A DNA stretch of 64,000 nucleotides from Kappaphycus alvarezii (lineage: Eukaryota > Rhodophyta > Florideophyceae > Gigartinales > Solieriaceae): assembly GCA_002205965.3 (NCBI GenBank), contig NADL03000483.1, positions 1,240,001 to 1,304,000 on the forward strand. Direction: 5' to 3'. Numbering within the stretch: position 1 is the stretch's first letter; each line of letters starts with the position of its first letter. Below the pieces are notes generated by a model. The model was not told where the DNA came from, made no database searches, and saw only the letters and a list, made by a program, of their open reading frames with translations. Shown here one piece after another: positions 43,020 to 53,718 of this stretch. The translations under genes were made by a program, and so were the position numbers.

Positions 43020-44212
43020 TGGCCAAGTGGTCAGAGGTGATTGCGAAGGATGGGGTGAGCAAGCAAGGTTGAACCGCAGAACAAGCTCACTGCGATTATG
43101 GAGAATCCGAGATGATGACGAAGGAGTTACCGAACGTCCCGCTTCTTTACCGATGGAGTAGAATTGATTTGGGCCTTGCGTTTCGATTCAGTGCAGCCTC
43201 TACACTCGCGCTCATAACAAAAGAAGCTTGAACCCCTAAGTCAAATCACCATCATGATAAGGTAGAGTAAAGAATGTACCGAAATCAATAGCCTGGAACC
43301 GAAAGTAGGGCTTTCGCTCCCCCTCTTTTGTACATTTGCTCCAGGCGTGGACTTGAAATGATCAGACATAGTCCCATGAAACGAAACTATGCCTTTACTT
43401 GGATGCTGTATCTTATTGAAATCCACGCGAATGAAAATGCGAATTTGGTTCAGAGCTCTCTGTCGAATTGCGTAACAAAAGGAAGTATCGGTCATGCGCG
43501 AACGCAGATTCTAACAAAACGTGCCCCAATGCCCTCTAAAACATGTATTTCATCAAAACGTCATATTGGGAGAACAACCCGCGGTAGTGGCAGCGTATAT
43601 CCAGAGGAAGGCAGTGTGGACTGCTTCAGCATGCTGCACATTCGCCGCGGTGCGGAAGAGCCCTATGAGAGATGAGGCGCGACTGTGCATGCATATCCCG
43701 TGTATGCGATCGAATACGTCCGAAGGCCTCAGCGGGCTGCGCAGTGCATTGCAGACCGAAGGAAGGGGTGCAGGTGGTATGGACTGTTTGCTGGTTTCGG
43801 AAGAGGTCATCATGGGCATTGTTACAGGCTGGAGAGAAAGGAGGAGGGAATTCAGGACGGGATGCCTTGCTTGCTCTTTGTTCTCGTGGAGCGGGGCGAG
43901 TTGTGCCTCCGCCGTCCGCGTCTCCTTCATGCGCTGCGACGGGGCACCGGTGCTTTTCGTGCGTCACTCGGTCTTCGTCATCATCAAAGAGGGGGCTCCA
44001 GGAACATTGTGCATGTGGTGGTTGAGCTGCTCGGCGGCGCCTATTTTCTTTGGTACTGGAACTCTACGGACGGCGGGTGAGGATAACGCGTTTTCTCGGG
44101 TACATGTTGTGGGTGTCGCCGATAGCGTCACACTTTACATAATTTGCGAATTTTTTTTCCTAATTTTTTACAACTTTTCTTTTTGCTTAGTGATCCTCTT
44201 CAAGAACCTCGA
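43020..44212. other. Intergenic or unassigned region
   Basis: Overlapping frames on three or more registers (43521-44240 plus, 43553-43967 minus) all lack domains and mutually exclude each other. One ends by running into the Elp5-like ATG region. The 5' flanks of HFM1 and of the Elp5-like gene should lie here. No palindrome island is present. Confidence 0.4.
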
Positions 44213-45379
44213 ATGGCCTCGGAACTCAATAACGGAGTAGGATCGTCTACATCAGTTCTGGATCAAACTATGGGATATGTTCTCTTCCCGTCACTTCACC
44301 TCCTCTTCCCAACCCAACACCATTCTCATCGATATCCCCCATCTACCCTTCTCGACACTCCCGTCATTCCCGCCACCCTCTCTTACATTCTTTCCGACCT
44401 TATCACTACCCTAACTCGCCAAATCCCTGGCCCTCCCAACATCACTCTTGCTTCCCTTGACAATCATCCCTCTCATTTTCAATCCCTTTCCCACCAACTC
44501 TTTCAATCCGAAACTTCATTCGTCAACGCCTTCTCTCAATGGTACCCTTCCCACTCCCACCTCACCCACCACTCCCATCCCCATATTGCTACCACAGACC
44601 CCACCTCGTCCTCCCCTGACTCCCTCATCTCTCATATCTCTACAGCCTTCCAAACCGCCGCAAACAAAACATCCCCTCATCGCATCCTCATTCTTGACTC
44701 CTTATCAACCCTCTCTCGCTACTGGCCCGGACTAGAAACGTTTCTATCCCTCCGTGACGCCCTCACAAGCATACCCCACCCAGGGCCCCAACCCTCTCAA
44801 ACACCAACATCTGTCACACTCATTGCCACTTTCCATTCCAAACTCTCGCCTTCCTCTGCCCTCACCTCTCTGAAACGCATCTCGCATACTCATATATCCC
44901 TCACACAAGGACTTCCCTTCTCGCCTGACTGCAAACCTCCCGTCTCACCTTCCGACCCTCGCGAATTTGCAACCTTACAAATAATCCGCCGCAAACCATC
45001 CGGACGTGTTCAACTAGACACTATCCACGCTCGCATCGATTGGTCAAGATCTCGTCTCACCGATATCATCCATGCCGACGTCTCAAATGTCCATGTCACA
45101 AACGCAAAGCAGAAAGACCAACAGAGAAAGGAGCGTGATGCTATGATGGACAAGTTGGGCTTGAGTTTCCGCGTCGGCGTCACAACACGCGAAAGGGAAG
45201 TAAGGGCCGGCGTCGATTTGTCCTATTTGCATAGGGACGAGGAGTTGGCTGACTCTGCCCTTGTGCTGCATCCGAAGGTACTGCAAATTGGTAATCAGGA
45301 AGTGGGGAGTGTAAGTGATGAAAGCACAAATAGCGAGGAGGAGAGTGAAGAGGAAGAGATGTTTTCGGAAGATGTGTAA
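44213..45379 (+). CDS. Elongator complex protein 5-like (RecA-like fold)
   Basis: Elp5 with Elp4 and Elp6 forms the RecA-like ring of Elongator, which modifies the tRNA wobble uridine. The frame has no break. I use the ATG at 44213 (MASELNNGVGSS) because the upstream residues of the open frame are hydrophobic read-through. RILILDSLSTLSRYWPGLET matches the Walker B-like core strand of Elp5. HISLTQGLPFSPD and LQIIRRKPSGRVQLD follow. The C-terminal block DKLGLSFRVGVTTREREVR, then GVDLSYLHRDEE, parallels the conserved end of Elp5 (the STFxLxxxxxxRxxxxLPY region), and an acidic tail EEESEEEEM ends the protein, as in Elp5. Elp6 is the alternative. No Walker A is present, as expected. Confidence 0.6.
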   Translation: MASELNNGVGSSTSVLDQTMGYVLFPSLHLLFPTQHHSHRYPPSTLLDTPVIPATLSYILSDLITTLTRQIPGPPNITLASLDNHPSHFQSLSHQLFQSETSFVNAFSQWYPSHSHLTHHSHPHIATTDPTSSSPDSLISHISTAFQTAANKTSPHRILILDSLSTLSRYWPGLETFLSLRDALTSIPHPGPQPSQTPTSVTLIATFHSKLSPSSALTSLKRISHTHISLTQGLPFSPDCKPPVSPSDPREFATLQIIRRKPSGRVQLDTIHARIDWSRSRLTDIIHADVSNVHVTNAKQKDQQRKERDAMMDKLGLSFRVGVTTREREVRAGVDLSYLHRDEELADSALVLHPKVLQIGNQEVGSVSDESTNSEEESEEEEMFSEDV

Positions 45380-46533
45380 GTGCGATACATGCGTGCACGG
45401 AGCGTTTGGGACGGACCTTTTTTTTGGATGATCCTGCGATACACGGTGCAGATCTCGATGGATATGCTCAAAGTTGGCATGTGCGAGGACATCTTGAAAA
45501 GTCAATTTGTAATGGGAACCGTTCTCGGTGGAGAGCGATATTGGCCAGAGCAACGTGTCGTTCCTCTAAACTGAAAGGAATTGGATATGATGAACTGATT
45601 ACATAATATACTAGGAAGAAATGCCCCTCAATTTCCTGTGGGACTTTGAGAATCTCGGCGGTTTCTCATGTCAAGTCATCACTAATGTTTCCACTGCCTT
45701 ACTGTTGACAGCCTCGCAAGGGTGTAAACGGTATCAGTAGAAGCTCCATGTGGACGCAGGGGGGCGCATTAAGTTGAAGCTTTCAACCGCCTCGTTATCC
45801 ATCTGCCCGCTGTTGGTCAGGAATAGTACTCGATTCCAGAGAATTTGCGCGGACAAGGGGTATTTTTGCTGGCACTAATTTCTGTATCGCGAGTTGCAAC
45901 TTCGCAGAAGGGGCCCAAGCCTTTTTCTTATACTTTTCGTGTGTGTTTGGTCGGCGTGGGGAGGAAGGAAGGGCATTTTGAGAATTGCAGAGGAGCGGGC
46001 TGGAGTCTTGAATGTATTGCTGGGTAAGGTCTGATTCCGGGCCTTGTTTCTGATGATATGCCCTGTGTGGATCCTGCGTTTGGCAGTGGTTTGCATTCGA
46101 ATTACACACGCCTTGGTCCTCCAGATGCCATTCAATAGGGACATCGGCTGTGTTAAGAGGCACTCACCACCCGGAGACTTCAGCATGGCCCAGCCGTGCG
46201 TAATGTCTGCTGCTCATAGCAACCTCTGCCCTGAAACAGCTCTTGGCCCATCTCGCGCGGTTTCAAGAACATGCATATGTACAACCACTTTTTTCCTTCA
46301 AATGTCATTCCGTCCTACTTCCCTCAGAATCCCAACCGGATTCGTATTCACATCTGAATTCTCCTTGCGGAGGACACCACGTATTGTCAAAGTATTCTTC
46401 TGAACGACCAATTTCTACTGACGACGAACTCTTTTCAACACCTAGGGTACAATTATAACTACGCGGCAATCGAAACAGGTCTCTTCGACTAAAGGTATCA
46501 ACTTCCACGTCTCACTACTTTAAGACTTCTCAA
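45380..46533. other. Intergenic region
   Basis: No supported gene. A minus-strand frame (45795-46163) and short plus frames have no motifs. The last 100 bases would be the protease promoter. Confidence 0.4.
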
Positions 46534-48047
46534 ATGGGGCTCGCAAGGGGCATTGCTCGCCCTCTGCTTCTGCTCGCGCTTGTAGCCGTAATTTTGAGCG
46601 GCAATGGTGCGGACGCATTTTTTGGAAACCTCATCCAGAACATGTTCCAAAAAGTAGAGGAGATAGTTAACAAGGTTGACGATATCGTAGCAGAAACTGT
46701 GAAGAAGTTTTCCGTTCTTTCGGGGGTGTTTGGGGATGGAATGACGCGGGCTGACCTCTCTCTCCCCGAAATCATCAACGGCGCGTTTTCTCGCAACAAT
46801 CCCATCTTTATTGTAAGTGGGCCTGATGGGAATGGGTCTAACTATGTTGGAGCTGTGTCCACTGGTGGGTCTGTTTCGGTTACTTCTTCGGCAGATGGGA
46901 ATGTCTCGATAATGACAAACGACAACCCTGCAGAAGGGGCGGAGGAGAGTGAGGGGACGACAGGGGAGCAAAATGAAGGACAGGGAGAAGAACAGGATAT
47001 GGGACAAGATGTTGGACAAGAAGTTGGACAAGAAGTTGGACAAGATATTGGACAAGAGGAGGGACAAGGAGAGGAAGCAGGTGAGGTCGAACAGGAGGTG
47101 GATGCCGGAGGTGTGAATGGAAACGAGACTATTGCAGGGTCGGGGTCGGCTGAGGACGCGGAGTTCTTCAGTTTGATGGAGGATTGGGACGCGTTTGTGA
47201 CAAGCAGTATTTGGGAGATGACTGAGGAAGAGGAGCCGATGCCGAGTGCGGAGGAGGAAATGGAGCTCGGGGCGGAGACGAGAGTGATCAATGGAGTGCA
47301 TTTCGGGAACGGAGTGCCGGCCGGGGCACCGTTTGCGGTGAAATTCTTCTTCAACAATGAGCAGAACTTTTACTGCAGTGGAAGTCTGATTGGATACTCG
47401 TATGTGTTGACAGCGGCACATTGCGGAGTTGTAGTGGGAGATACGGTGAGGGTAGGGGCATATATCTGAAGACCGGTTACAAGGCGGAGGTGGCAGAGGT
47501 GCTGCTGCATCCGGACTTTGAAGCTGGCAGTTTGGCGCATGATGTGGCGGTGGTAAGGTTGGTGGGATTGCCAGACAAAAAGACCTTGAAGAAGAATGGG
47601 GTGAAGCCGGCTCGACTGAATAAGGAAAAGGACTTTCCGGAGGAAGGATTTGTGGGGGTAGTATCAGGACATGGGTCGACTGTAACGGATGGAAGTGGGG
47701 CAGCACCGAATTTGCAGTCGACGAGACATACAGTTTATGAGCTTGAAAAATGCAAGCAGGAGATTACGCAAGGAAAGCTGGGGGATGAGGAGAGCTACTT
47801 GTGCATGGGGAATGGAGATAGATCGACGACTTGTGTGGGAGATTCTGGGGCTGGACTATGGAGGTATCGGGTGAAGAAGACGCGGGGAGGAAGGAAGAGG
47901 AAGTTCTTTGAGTTGTTTGGACTAGTGTCGTTTGGGGAGGTAACGGATGAGGCTTTGTGCCCCTTGGGGCCCCCAACCGTGTTCCAGAGGACAAGCAGTA
48001 GTTTCAAGTGGATCGTGAGTGTGGTTGGAGAGGAGAATATGCCGTAA
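46534..48047 (+). CDS. Secreted chymotrypsin-fold serine protease, one frameshift
   Basis: The protein starts with the signal peptide MGLARGIARPLLLLALVAVI and a cleavage-like NGADA. A long propeptide includes GQ-rich acidic repeats (near 46980-47060: GQDVGQ, GQEVGQ units) and N-glycosylation sites (NGS, NVS, NET). The S1 domain begins RVINGVHFG, a classic activation site. Triad: LTAAHC, then after a shift near 47460 (GGGGG read as GGGG) AHDVAVVRLVG, and CVGDSGAGLW. The residue six before the catalytic serine, which sets specificity, is T and not the D of trypsin. GDSGA replaces GDSGG. It is therefore not trypsin-like in specificity. Action is outside the cell or in the vacuole. It ends with an intact C-terminus at 48047. 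Confidence 0.85.
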
Positions 48048-49597
48048 GCGAGCGGGTTTTCCGCTTCATGTAGATTTTTTTGTTTTCCCCTTTCGCGACT
48101 GACGGTACTGAAATTCGGTTATGCTCCCAGTGTTGGTGATAAGTAGATTGGGAGGGAGGGGTAGGGTTGCGTGGGTTGGAAACAAATGAGAGAAGTATCA
48201 CGGTTTGATTGGATTACTGACTCTTGATCTCGTCCGAGATGTGTGGCTTTAGCAGCTCTGCGCTAAGTGAGACTCTGCCTCAGTCTCGCACTGGGAAATG
48301 ATAATAGTAACGCGAGAGATGATTGTATCTAGTGATTTAAAAGTGTATGCATGTATCTATCTACGTCTATATGTACCGTATATACATATGCGGCATTGTA
48401 GGGTGCGAGGGAATCAGGAGCATTTGCGTTTTGAACATGCGAGGGCCAGACGCAGATCAATGAGGCAATAGCGATAGAGATAGAGCGGTGAGTTTGACAT
48501 ATGTATGGATCAAGCGGAAAGACGACGGGAAGGTCGGGAGGATTTGGGGCGCAAAAACCACATTGGAAAATAGGTTAGATAGAGGTGGAAGAAATGTTTT
48601 CCGGGATTGCCGCAAAGTGTTGACGGCTATTGTTGCGGTGCAGCTTACCGGGCGTTATCAGTAAGGCGTAAGGATTGGTAAGTCAAAAGGATTGGGGATG
48701 AGATGCGGAGGGCAAGGTTGGCGATGGGAACGGATGGTGAGTGGTGGGACGGTGGGGTTGGGAGTTGGACTTGAGGTGGAAAAAATTTGTAGGGTTTGAG
48801 ACAAGAGATTGGGGGAGATAGGGGTATTGAGGTGGGGGAGAGGTGGTTTGTGGTACTCGGTACTTGAGGTGGGTGTCTCGAAGGTGTTTGGCAAAAGGGT
48901 CGAAACAGGGAGGAAGGGAGAAAACGGGAGATTGTAGGGTTGTGAAAGAAGGAAAGAAGGATTAGGATATCTGGGAAAAATCGTTGGGGCATTTGCATTG
49001 TTTCGTTGTTTTACTCAAAAAAGTGCAGTTGCTGAGGTGAGGAGCAAGAATTGAATTGTTTCGAGGTGTGCAGTGTGGGAAACGAGGGCGGAATGAGAGG
49101 TTTTGAGGGTGGGTTGAGGAGGTGGCGACTGTTGGGTGCTCGCTGGCGCAACGAGGTATGGTAAGAGAGAAGTTGGGTGGGGGCGGAAACGAGGGAATTT
49201 GTGGTGAGAGGGGTTGAAAAAAGGTTTTCGACTGTAGGAGGCGAGATTACGTTGAGATACTGTAACAAACTTTATTTTTTGAGTGATGTTGTGGAGAGGG
49301 AGAGGGGAAAGAGGAAAATGTTTTTGAAGCAAAAGCTGTGGTGAGATGGTGGTTTGGTAAGAGAGGCGTGGGTGGGCTGCGCGAGAGCGATGGGACGACC
49401 TAGTGTAGCTAGTCACAAGGGTATCTGGTGTGTGGAAAGCCGACGGTGAGTAGAAAGCGGAAAACAAGAGATGTTTGAAACCACCGTTGGAAGGGTTTTC
49501 TCGCAGTGTGTGGTTATGGCGTGGGAATTGCGAAATGGAAATGACAGCCTTCGCCAGGTGATGGGGTGCCATCATCAGTTTGTGCCAATTCTGCACA
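48048..49597. other. Intergenic; strand-asymmetric purine-rich block
   Basis: From about 48530 to 49500 the plus strand is strongly purine-rich (G and A), so minus-strand frames look proline/serine-rich (48645-48998; 49015-49647). Genuine upstream regions in this window are pyrimidine-rich on the sense strand, so a minus-strand promoter is possible, but no gene follows it. No RNA gene was recognised. Confidence 0.4.
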
Positions 49598-50080
49598 GAC
49601 TGTACTGTACAGCACACCACAGTACTGTACTGTACAACCATCATCATGGTACACGGTGTACTTTACAGTATGGTACACCACAACACACTTTGCACAAAGA
49701 GATGGACTGACTCTGGAAAAAAACATTTTCTCATGTCAAAATTAAAAAAAAAAAACTTTGGATTTGTCAGATATTTTGGATGCTGCCCCCCTGACATACT
49801 TGCAGGATTTGGAATTGTAAGGGCACTGAATATTCACTGAACCTGCCCGGCCAGTTGCCGAATTAGATGGCAGGGATATTGGTACATGCTGTTCAAGTGG
49901 CGACACTTGGTAAGTGTGAGTCGGGTGAGGAACACGGCGACGAGGCTGCTTTGGTTACAATGCCAATACAAACAACACGATTGGAGCATAAAATCACTTG
50001 AAAACAACACACAAGCAGCTCTGTTTATTTTGCTTACTGTACAATACAGTACTGTACTTTTGTTATACAGTACTGATACA
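49598..50080. repeat. TACAGTAC palindromes and an A tract
   Basis: CTGTACTGTACAGCAC and AGTACTGTACTGTACA lie at 49599-49636. A run of A is at about 49743-49755. ACAATACAGTACTGTACTTT lies at 50041-50060, with TATACAGTACTGATAC next. Intergenic. Confidence 0.8.
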
Positions 50081-51111
50081 ACATGTTCGTATGCGATGGA
50101 GGCGGTTTATTGGGGAGTAGTGAATAAAACAGCTTTGACATTTTGCATCGACAAAAGGCATGGCCTCATTCGATGATGCAAGTCCATCAGGGGTGGCGGA
50201 TGTGTCCTTTCCGAGATGCAGATTGTCCAAGATACCAATGTGGCCAGCGGCGGATTACCTGTGCTCTTGGCCCCTGACATTTAGATTCTTGTCTTTTTTT
50301 TTCTGAATTTTTGTCAGTCAGCCCAACCTTTTGATTCGGAAGACGAAGCGGCAACGGTGAAGTTCGCCAACGGATGGTACATTACTGTAGGTCACCCGTT
50401 TCTTGTCATGGCGTGGGTAAAAAATACTCAAGTTGACCCCTTTTTTTGCCAATTACTTTTGTCATAACATTCACCTCAATTTTAGGTAACGTGTTGTTTG
50501 GGAGGGAATTTCAAAAGTTTATACACGAAACACTGTGCGGTGTAGAGTATTGTATGGTCAAAAATTGTTTTCATAATTTGTACGTTTTCGAGGTGTAAGT
50601 TGGGTGGGGTGGCGATGCCACGGAGTAGTCAGTGCAAGGGTACCCTGATCGGTCGGGCAATGTGGTGAATAATGTTCGACCAATTTCAGAGAGCAACGGT
50701 TGCAGATTCGTGCCTTGTTTTCGAGCCAATACACCTACTGTACCTACCCGTACCCTCGCCCCCTACATTTCTGTACAGTAACATTTGCCCACTCTCCGTA
50801 ATGAATCCCCGCAAATCATTCACATTTTGCCCGTCCATGTTTTTTTTTTCATTTCTTTTCAATGATTTTTTCCTTACCCCGACGGTTTCGTTTGGTTACA
50901 TTTCCTTCTCCCCCAATTCCGCCGTTGCATTACTTTTCCTACTAAAACCTCGCCGGCCCTTCTCTTCACCGCCTGATCGTCGTCTCGCCTTCATCACCAC
51001 CCCAACTCCAACAAAACTCAACTCAACTTTAACCTCTCTCTCTCCCTCCCCCCACATTACCTACACCAACTCTCTCTTCCCACTCTCTTAATCCTCACCC
51101 AATAATCAACC
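50081..51111. other. Upstream region of the protein kinase
   Basis: The last 400 bases are pyrimidine-rich on the sense strand (many CTCT and CCCC runs), and the open frame through it (50672-51091) has no domain and stops before the kinase ATG. I read it as promoter and 5' leader. Confidence 0.45.
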
Positions 51112-52280
51112 ATGTGTCCATCCCCACCTCGCATTACCGTCGACGGCTACCATCTACTCCAAGTCCTAGGAGAAGGCACTGCGGGCACAGTCTACCTCGC
51201 CCGACGCACCCCAACCTCTGACAATGTTGCTATCAAGCTCATCCCCGCCTCCAAGGTCCGCGCCACAGTTCGGCGAGAAGTCTCACACCATCTCCCACAG
51301 CAACACCCCAACATCATGCCTCTTCATGCCGTCACCTATGCCCACATCCCTCATGCAACCCCTTCCCTGGCCCTCGTCATGAATTACGCCCCCGCAGGCG
51401 ACATGTTTGACGAAGTCGCCGCTGCAGCCCCTCTCCCACCCCACCTGCTTCGTCGCAGGCTCTCCGACATCGCCTCGGCACTGCACCACCTACATCAACA
51501 GAACATCGCCCACCTCGACGTCAAGCTGGAGAATGTCGTCATCACACCAAACAACACGGCACAGCTCATCGATTTTGGCTGTGCACGCCGCATCTCCACC
51601 ACAAGAGACCCTGACACTCCTCTCGGTGGAACCCTCCAATACATTCCCCGGAGGTTGTCGAGGACGCTTCCTACCCACCATCCCCCACCTCGGATGCATG
51701 GGCACTGGGTGTCTTGGCTTACACCGCCCTCTCTGGGTCTTATCCGTTCAATGGCGCTACCGCCAACGCCTCCGAGGCTGACAACGACCGCTCCACCCGC
51801 CGCCGCATCCGCTTTTCTCGGCCGCATCGCCTCCCGTCCTCGCTCGATCTCCCGTCCGACCTTCGAAACATCATCTTTGGTTTGCTGGAGAAGGACCCCG
51901 CGAAGCGCATGACAATTCCACAAGTCATCGAGGAATTGGACCGCTTTGCCCGCTCCTCTGCCGTGTCTCGTCCGCGTATCCCACAACGGGCGTTGAAGTC
52001 GAGGAAGGATTTGCGGCCTGCTTGTCACGGTTGTCGGCCAGGCTCTCCATCGAGCACCGTCGACGTGGACTTTGGGGAGCGCTCGTGCTCAGGGAAACAG
52101 ACGGTCGAGGAGGCTTTGCGCGTCGTTGACACTATCCAGCGCAGTCGGGCGAGAGGCTTCGACGAGCGCAGGATTTATGTGTCGGAGCTCGGACCTGTCA
52201 ACCGGGCAGCAGAAGGAAGGAGGGCAAGGCACTCGGCATCCGCTACTCACCGGCCACATGCGGATAATCGTACGCAGTAG
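51112..52280 (+). CDS. Serine/threonine protein kinase, one frameshift
   Basis: A small CAMK/SNF1-like kinase by eye. Residues: glycine loop LGEGTAGTVYLA at 19-30, VAIK with K42, HLDVKLENVV with catalytic D136, and IDFGCA with DFG at 154-156. GGTLQYIP follows and the frame breaks at about 51640. One base restored (CCCCC read as CCCC) gives PPEVV, the APE-type motif, and then SDAWALGVLAYTALSGSYPF, RIIFGLLEKDPAKRM-like sequence (NIIFGLLEKDPAKR). The catalytic loop is HLD where most kinases have HRD, so the arginine is missing and activation-loop phosphorylation may not be needed. A basic, S-rich tail of about 100 residues ends at 52280. Cytosolic, no membrane segment. Confidence 0.82.
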
Positions 52281-53142
52281 GCTCGTGCGAGATTGGGATG
52301 GATTGGAGTGCGACATAGCTTGGGCTGCAAGATGGTTTTCTCCTTTTTTGTTGTTGTCTTACTTCTGCTCACGGTCGGGCTTAGGTGTACATAGTCCCGC
52401 GAGGCCAAAGCAGTTTCATTTTTCCTGTTGCCCTTCACTAGCTATAGGCAGACGCTCCGCAAGACGAATCTTTTGGGTTTGACCAGGTTAGCTTTAGGAC
52501 GGATATTGAAATTAAAACCAACTCTTCTAACAAACAAAACAAGTGACTGGATGTGTTGGGAACATTTGCGACGGTTGAACAATAAGGGTATGTGCACCCA
52601 ACGTACAGGTGAAACCAACTTATGACAGGGATGGCCTGTATACAGCACTGAATTATGGCAGTTGTGCTACAAGTAACTCGCATGACATGCACGGCATCGG
52701 TGTGATAGTATTTGAAATGGAGTGAAATTGTCCACGATATTTGATACTATTGTAAGACATGTGCAATCGCCAAAAACCCGGTCGCTGAATTACCCGGTAG
52801 GAGCCACCTTAGATCCCCCTGACTTGTCGGGCAATCCCTTCGTCTTGTTCTTATTCGTTTCCTTTTCAAAATGACAATGCAAGCGGTCAAGGGATTCCTT
52901 TCGTGACCTCAGCATACCTCTGCCGACGACAACATGACACAAAATGAACGCCAGTCAAATCCAGCGCAGCAAGATTGGGTGCATAATGCATCTGTACACG
53001 AATATGGTCCACAGCATGACGTGTAAGAGTAGTTGCGACAGTGCTGACGCGTGGACTCTCACCACGGGGGACACAAGCTGTGCAAGTCGTTCCATGTCGG
53101 CGCTTTCCTGCGGACGGGGCGGTGACCGAAGGTTTGAGGTGG
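52281..53142. other. Intergenic
   Basis: Convergent ends of the kinase and phosphatase. No motif-bearing frame. The minus-strand frame 52887-53438 overlaps the phosphatase in another register. Confidence 0.4.
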
Positions 53143-53718
53143 TTAGAGGTCAGGATCTGTTTCAAGATCAAGTTGTATGGAAGGATGCTTTCTGTGGCGC
53201 ACGCCTTCCCAAAGCCATGAGGGAATGTGAATGGGAATGGACACGGTGGCATGGAAGGATTCCACAAATTGCTTCTCCTCGAATGTGATGGCGTTGGATT
53301 TGGTGTAGCGGACAAACTCGTCGTAAATGGCGGGTAGACTCCAGTTTTGGAGACGGCGGAGACACATGACGACGAGACCGGTGTTGTGGGTGCCGTCGCG
53401 ACAGTGGAGAAAGAGAGGGTGGTTACGCGGGTCGACAAGTTGGGATAAGATTGAGGCGACGAGTTGAGGGGTGTGAGAAAAGCCGTCGTCGTATTTGTCG
53501 ACTTGATGCCAGATAAGATGGATGTGCTCGGTGGCGCAGTATTCGCGGAGGTCGCGGGAAGGACCGGTCGCCTCTGGAATGAGGGAAAGAATGGTGCGTA
53601 GTTTGAGACGACGCATGAAACGCATGTTCTTGAGGGAGGGTTGCGCGCCGCGGTAGATGCCGTCCTCGATTAGGCAGTGGCGGAAAGGGGGGATGAGGGG
53701 AGGGAGGGTATGCGGCAT
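53143..53718 (-). CDS. Atypical dual-specificity phosphatase, Siw14/Oca type, altered active site
   Basis: 191 residues in one frame. It has the layout of plant and fungal atypical DSPs (Siw14/Oca): NFRxVxxGIYR-like IEDGIYRGAQPSLKNMRFM at 18-36, LRTILSLIPEA, and then the P-loop. The P-loop is HCRDGTHNTGLVV. Counting from C106, the position of the essential arginine in CX5R is N112. The cysteine is kept but the phosphate-binding arginine is gone, so catalysis is doubtful and a pseudophosphatase or binding role is likely, as for some Oca proteins. After it come MCLRRLQNWSLPAIYDEFVR and a C-terminal helix. No signal or membrane segment. The next upstream 160 bases are purine-rich on the plus strand. 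Confidence 0.78.
   Translation of the reverse strand: MPHTLPPLIPPFRHCLIEDGIYRGAQPSLKNMRFMRRLKLRTILSLIPEATGPSRDLREYCATEHIHLIWHQVDKYDDGFSHTPQLVASILSQLVDPRNHPLFLHCRDGTHNTGLVVMCLRRLQNWSLPAIYDEFVRYTKSNAITFEEKQFVESFHATVSIPIHIPSWLWEGVRHRKHPSIQLDLETDPDL

Noticed and set aside
43521-44240. Plus-strand open frame of 239 aa
   Set aside because: Overlapped by long frames in two other plus registers and two on the minus strand; no motif; runs into the Elp5-like start.
44213-45379. RAD51/XRCC-type RecA protein
   Set aside because: No Walker A motif, and the C-terminal block plus acidic tail fits Elp5 better.
49015-49647. Minus-strand open frame of 210 aa
   Set aside because: Lies in a strand-asymmetric purine/pyrimidine block and starts inside a TACAGTAC palindrome; no domain.
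50672-51091. Open frame of 139 aa upstream of the kinase
   Set aside because: Pyrimidine-rich leader giving S/P/F low complexity; stops before the kinase start and has no domain.
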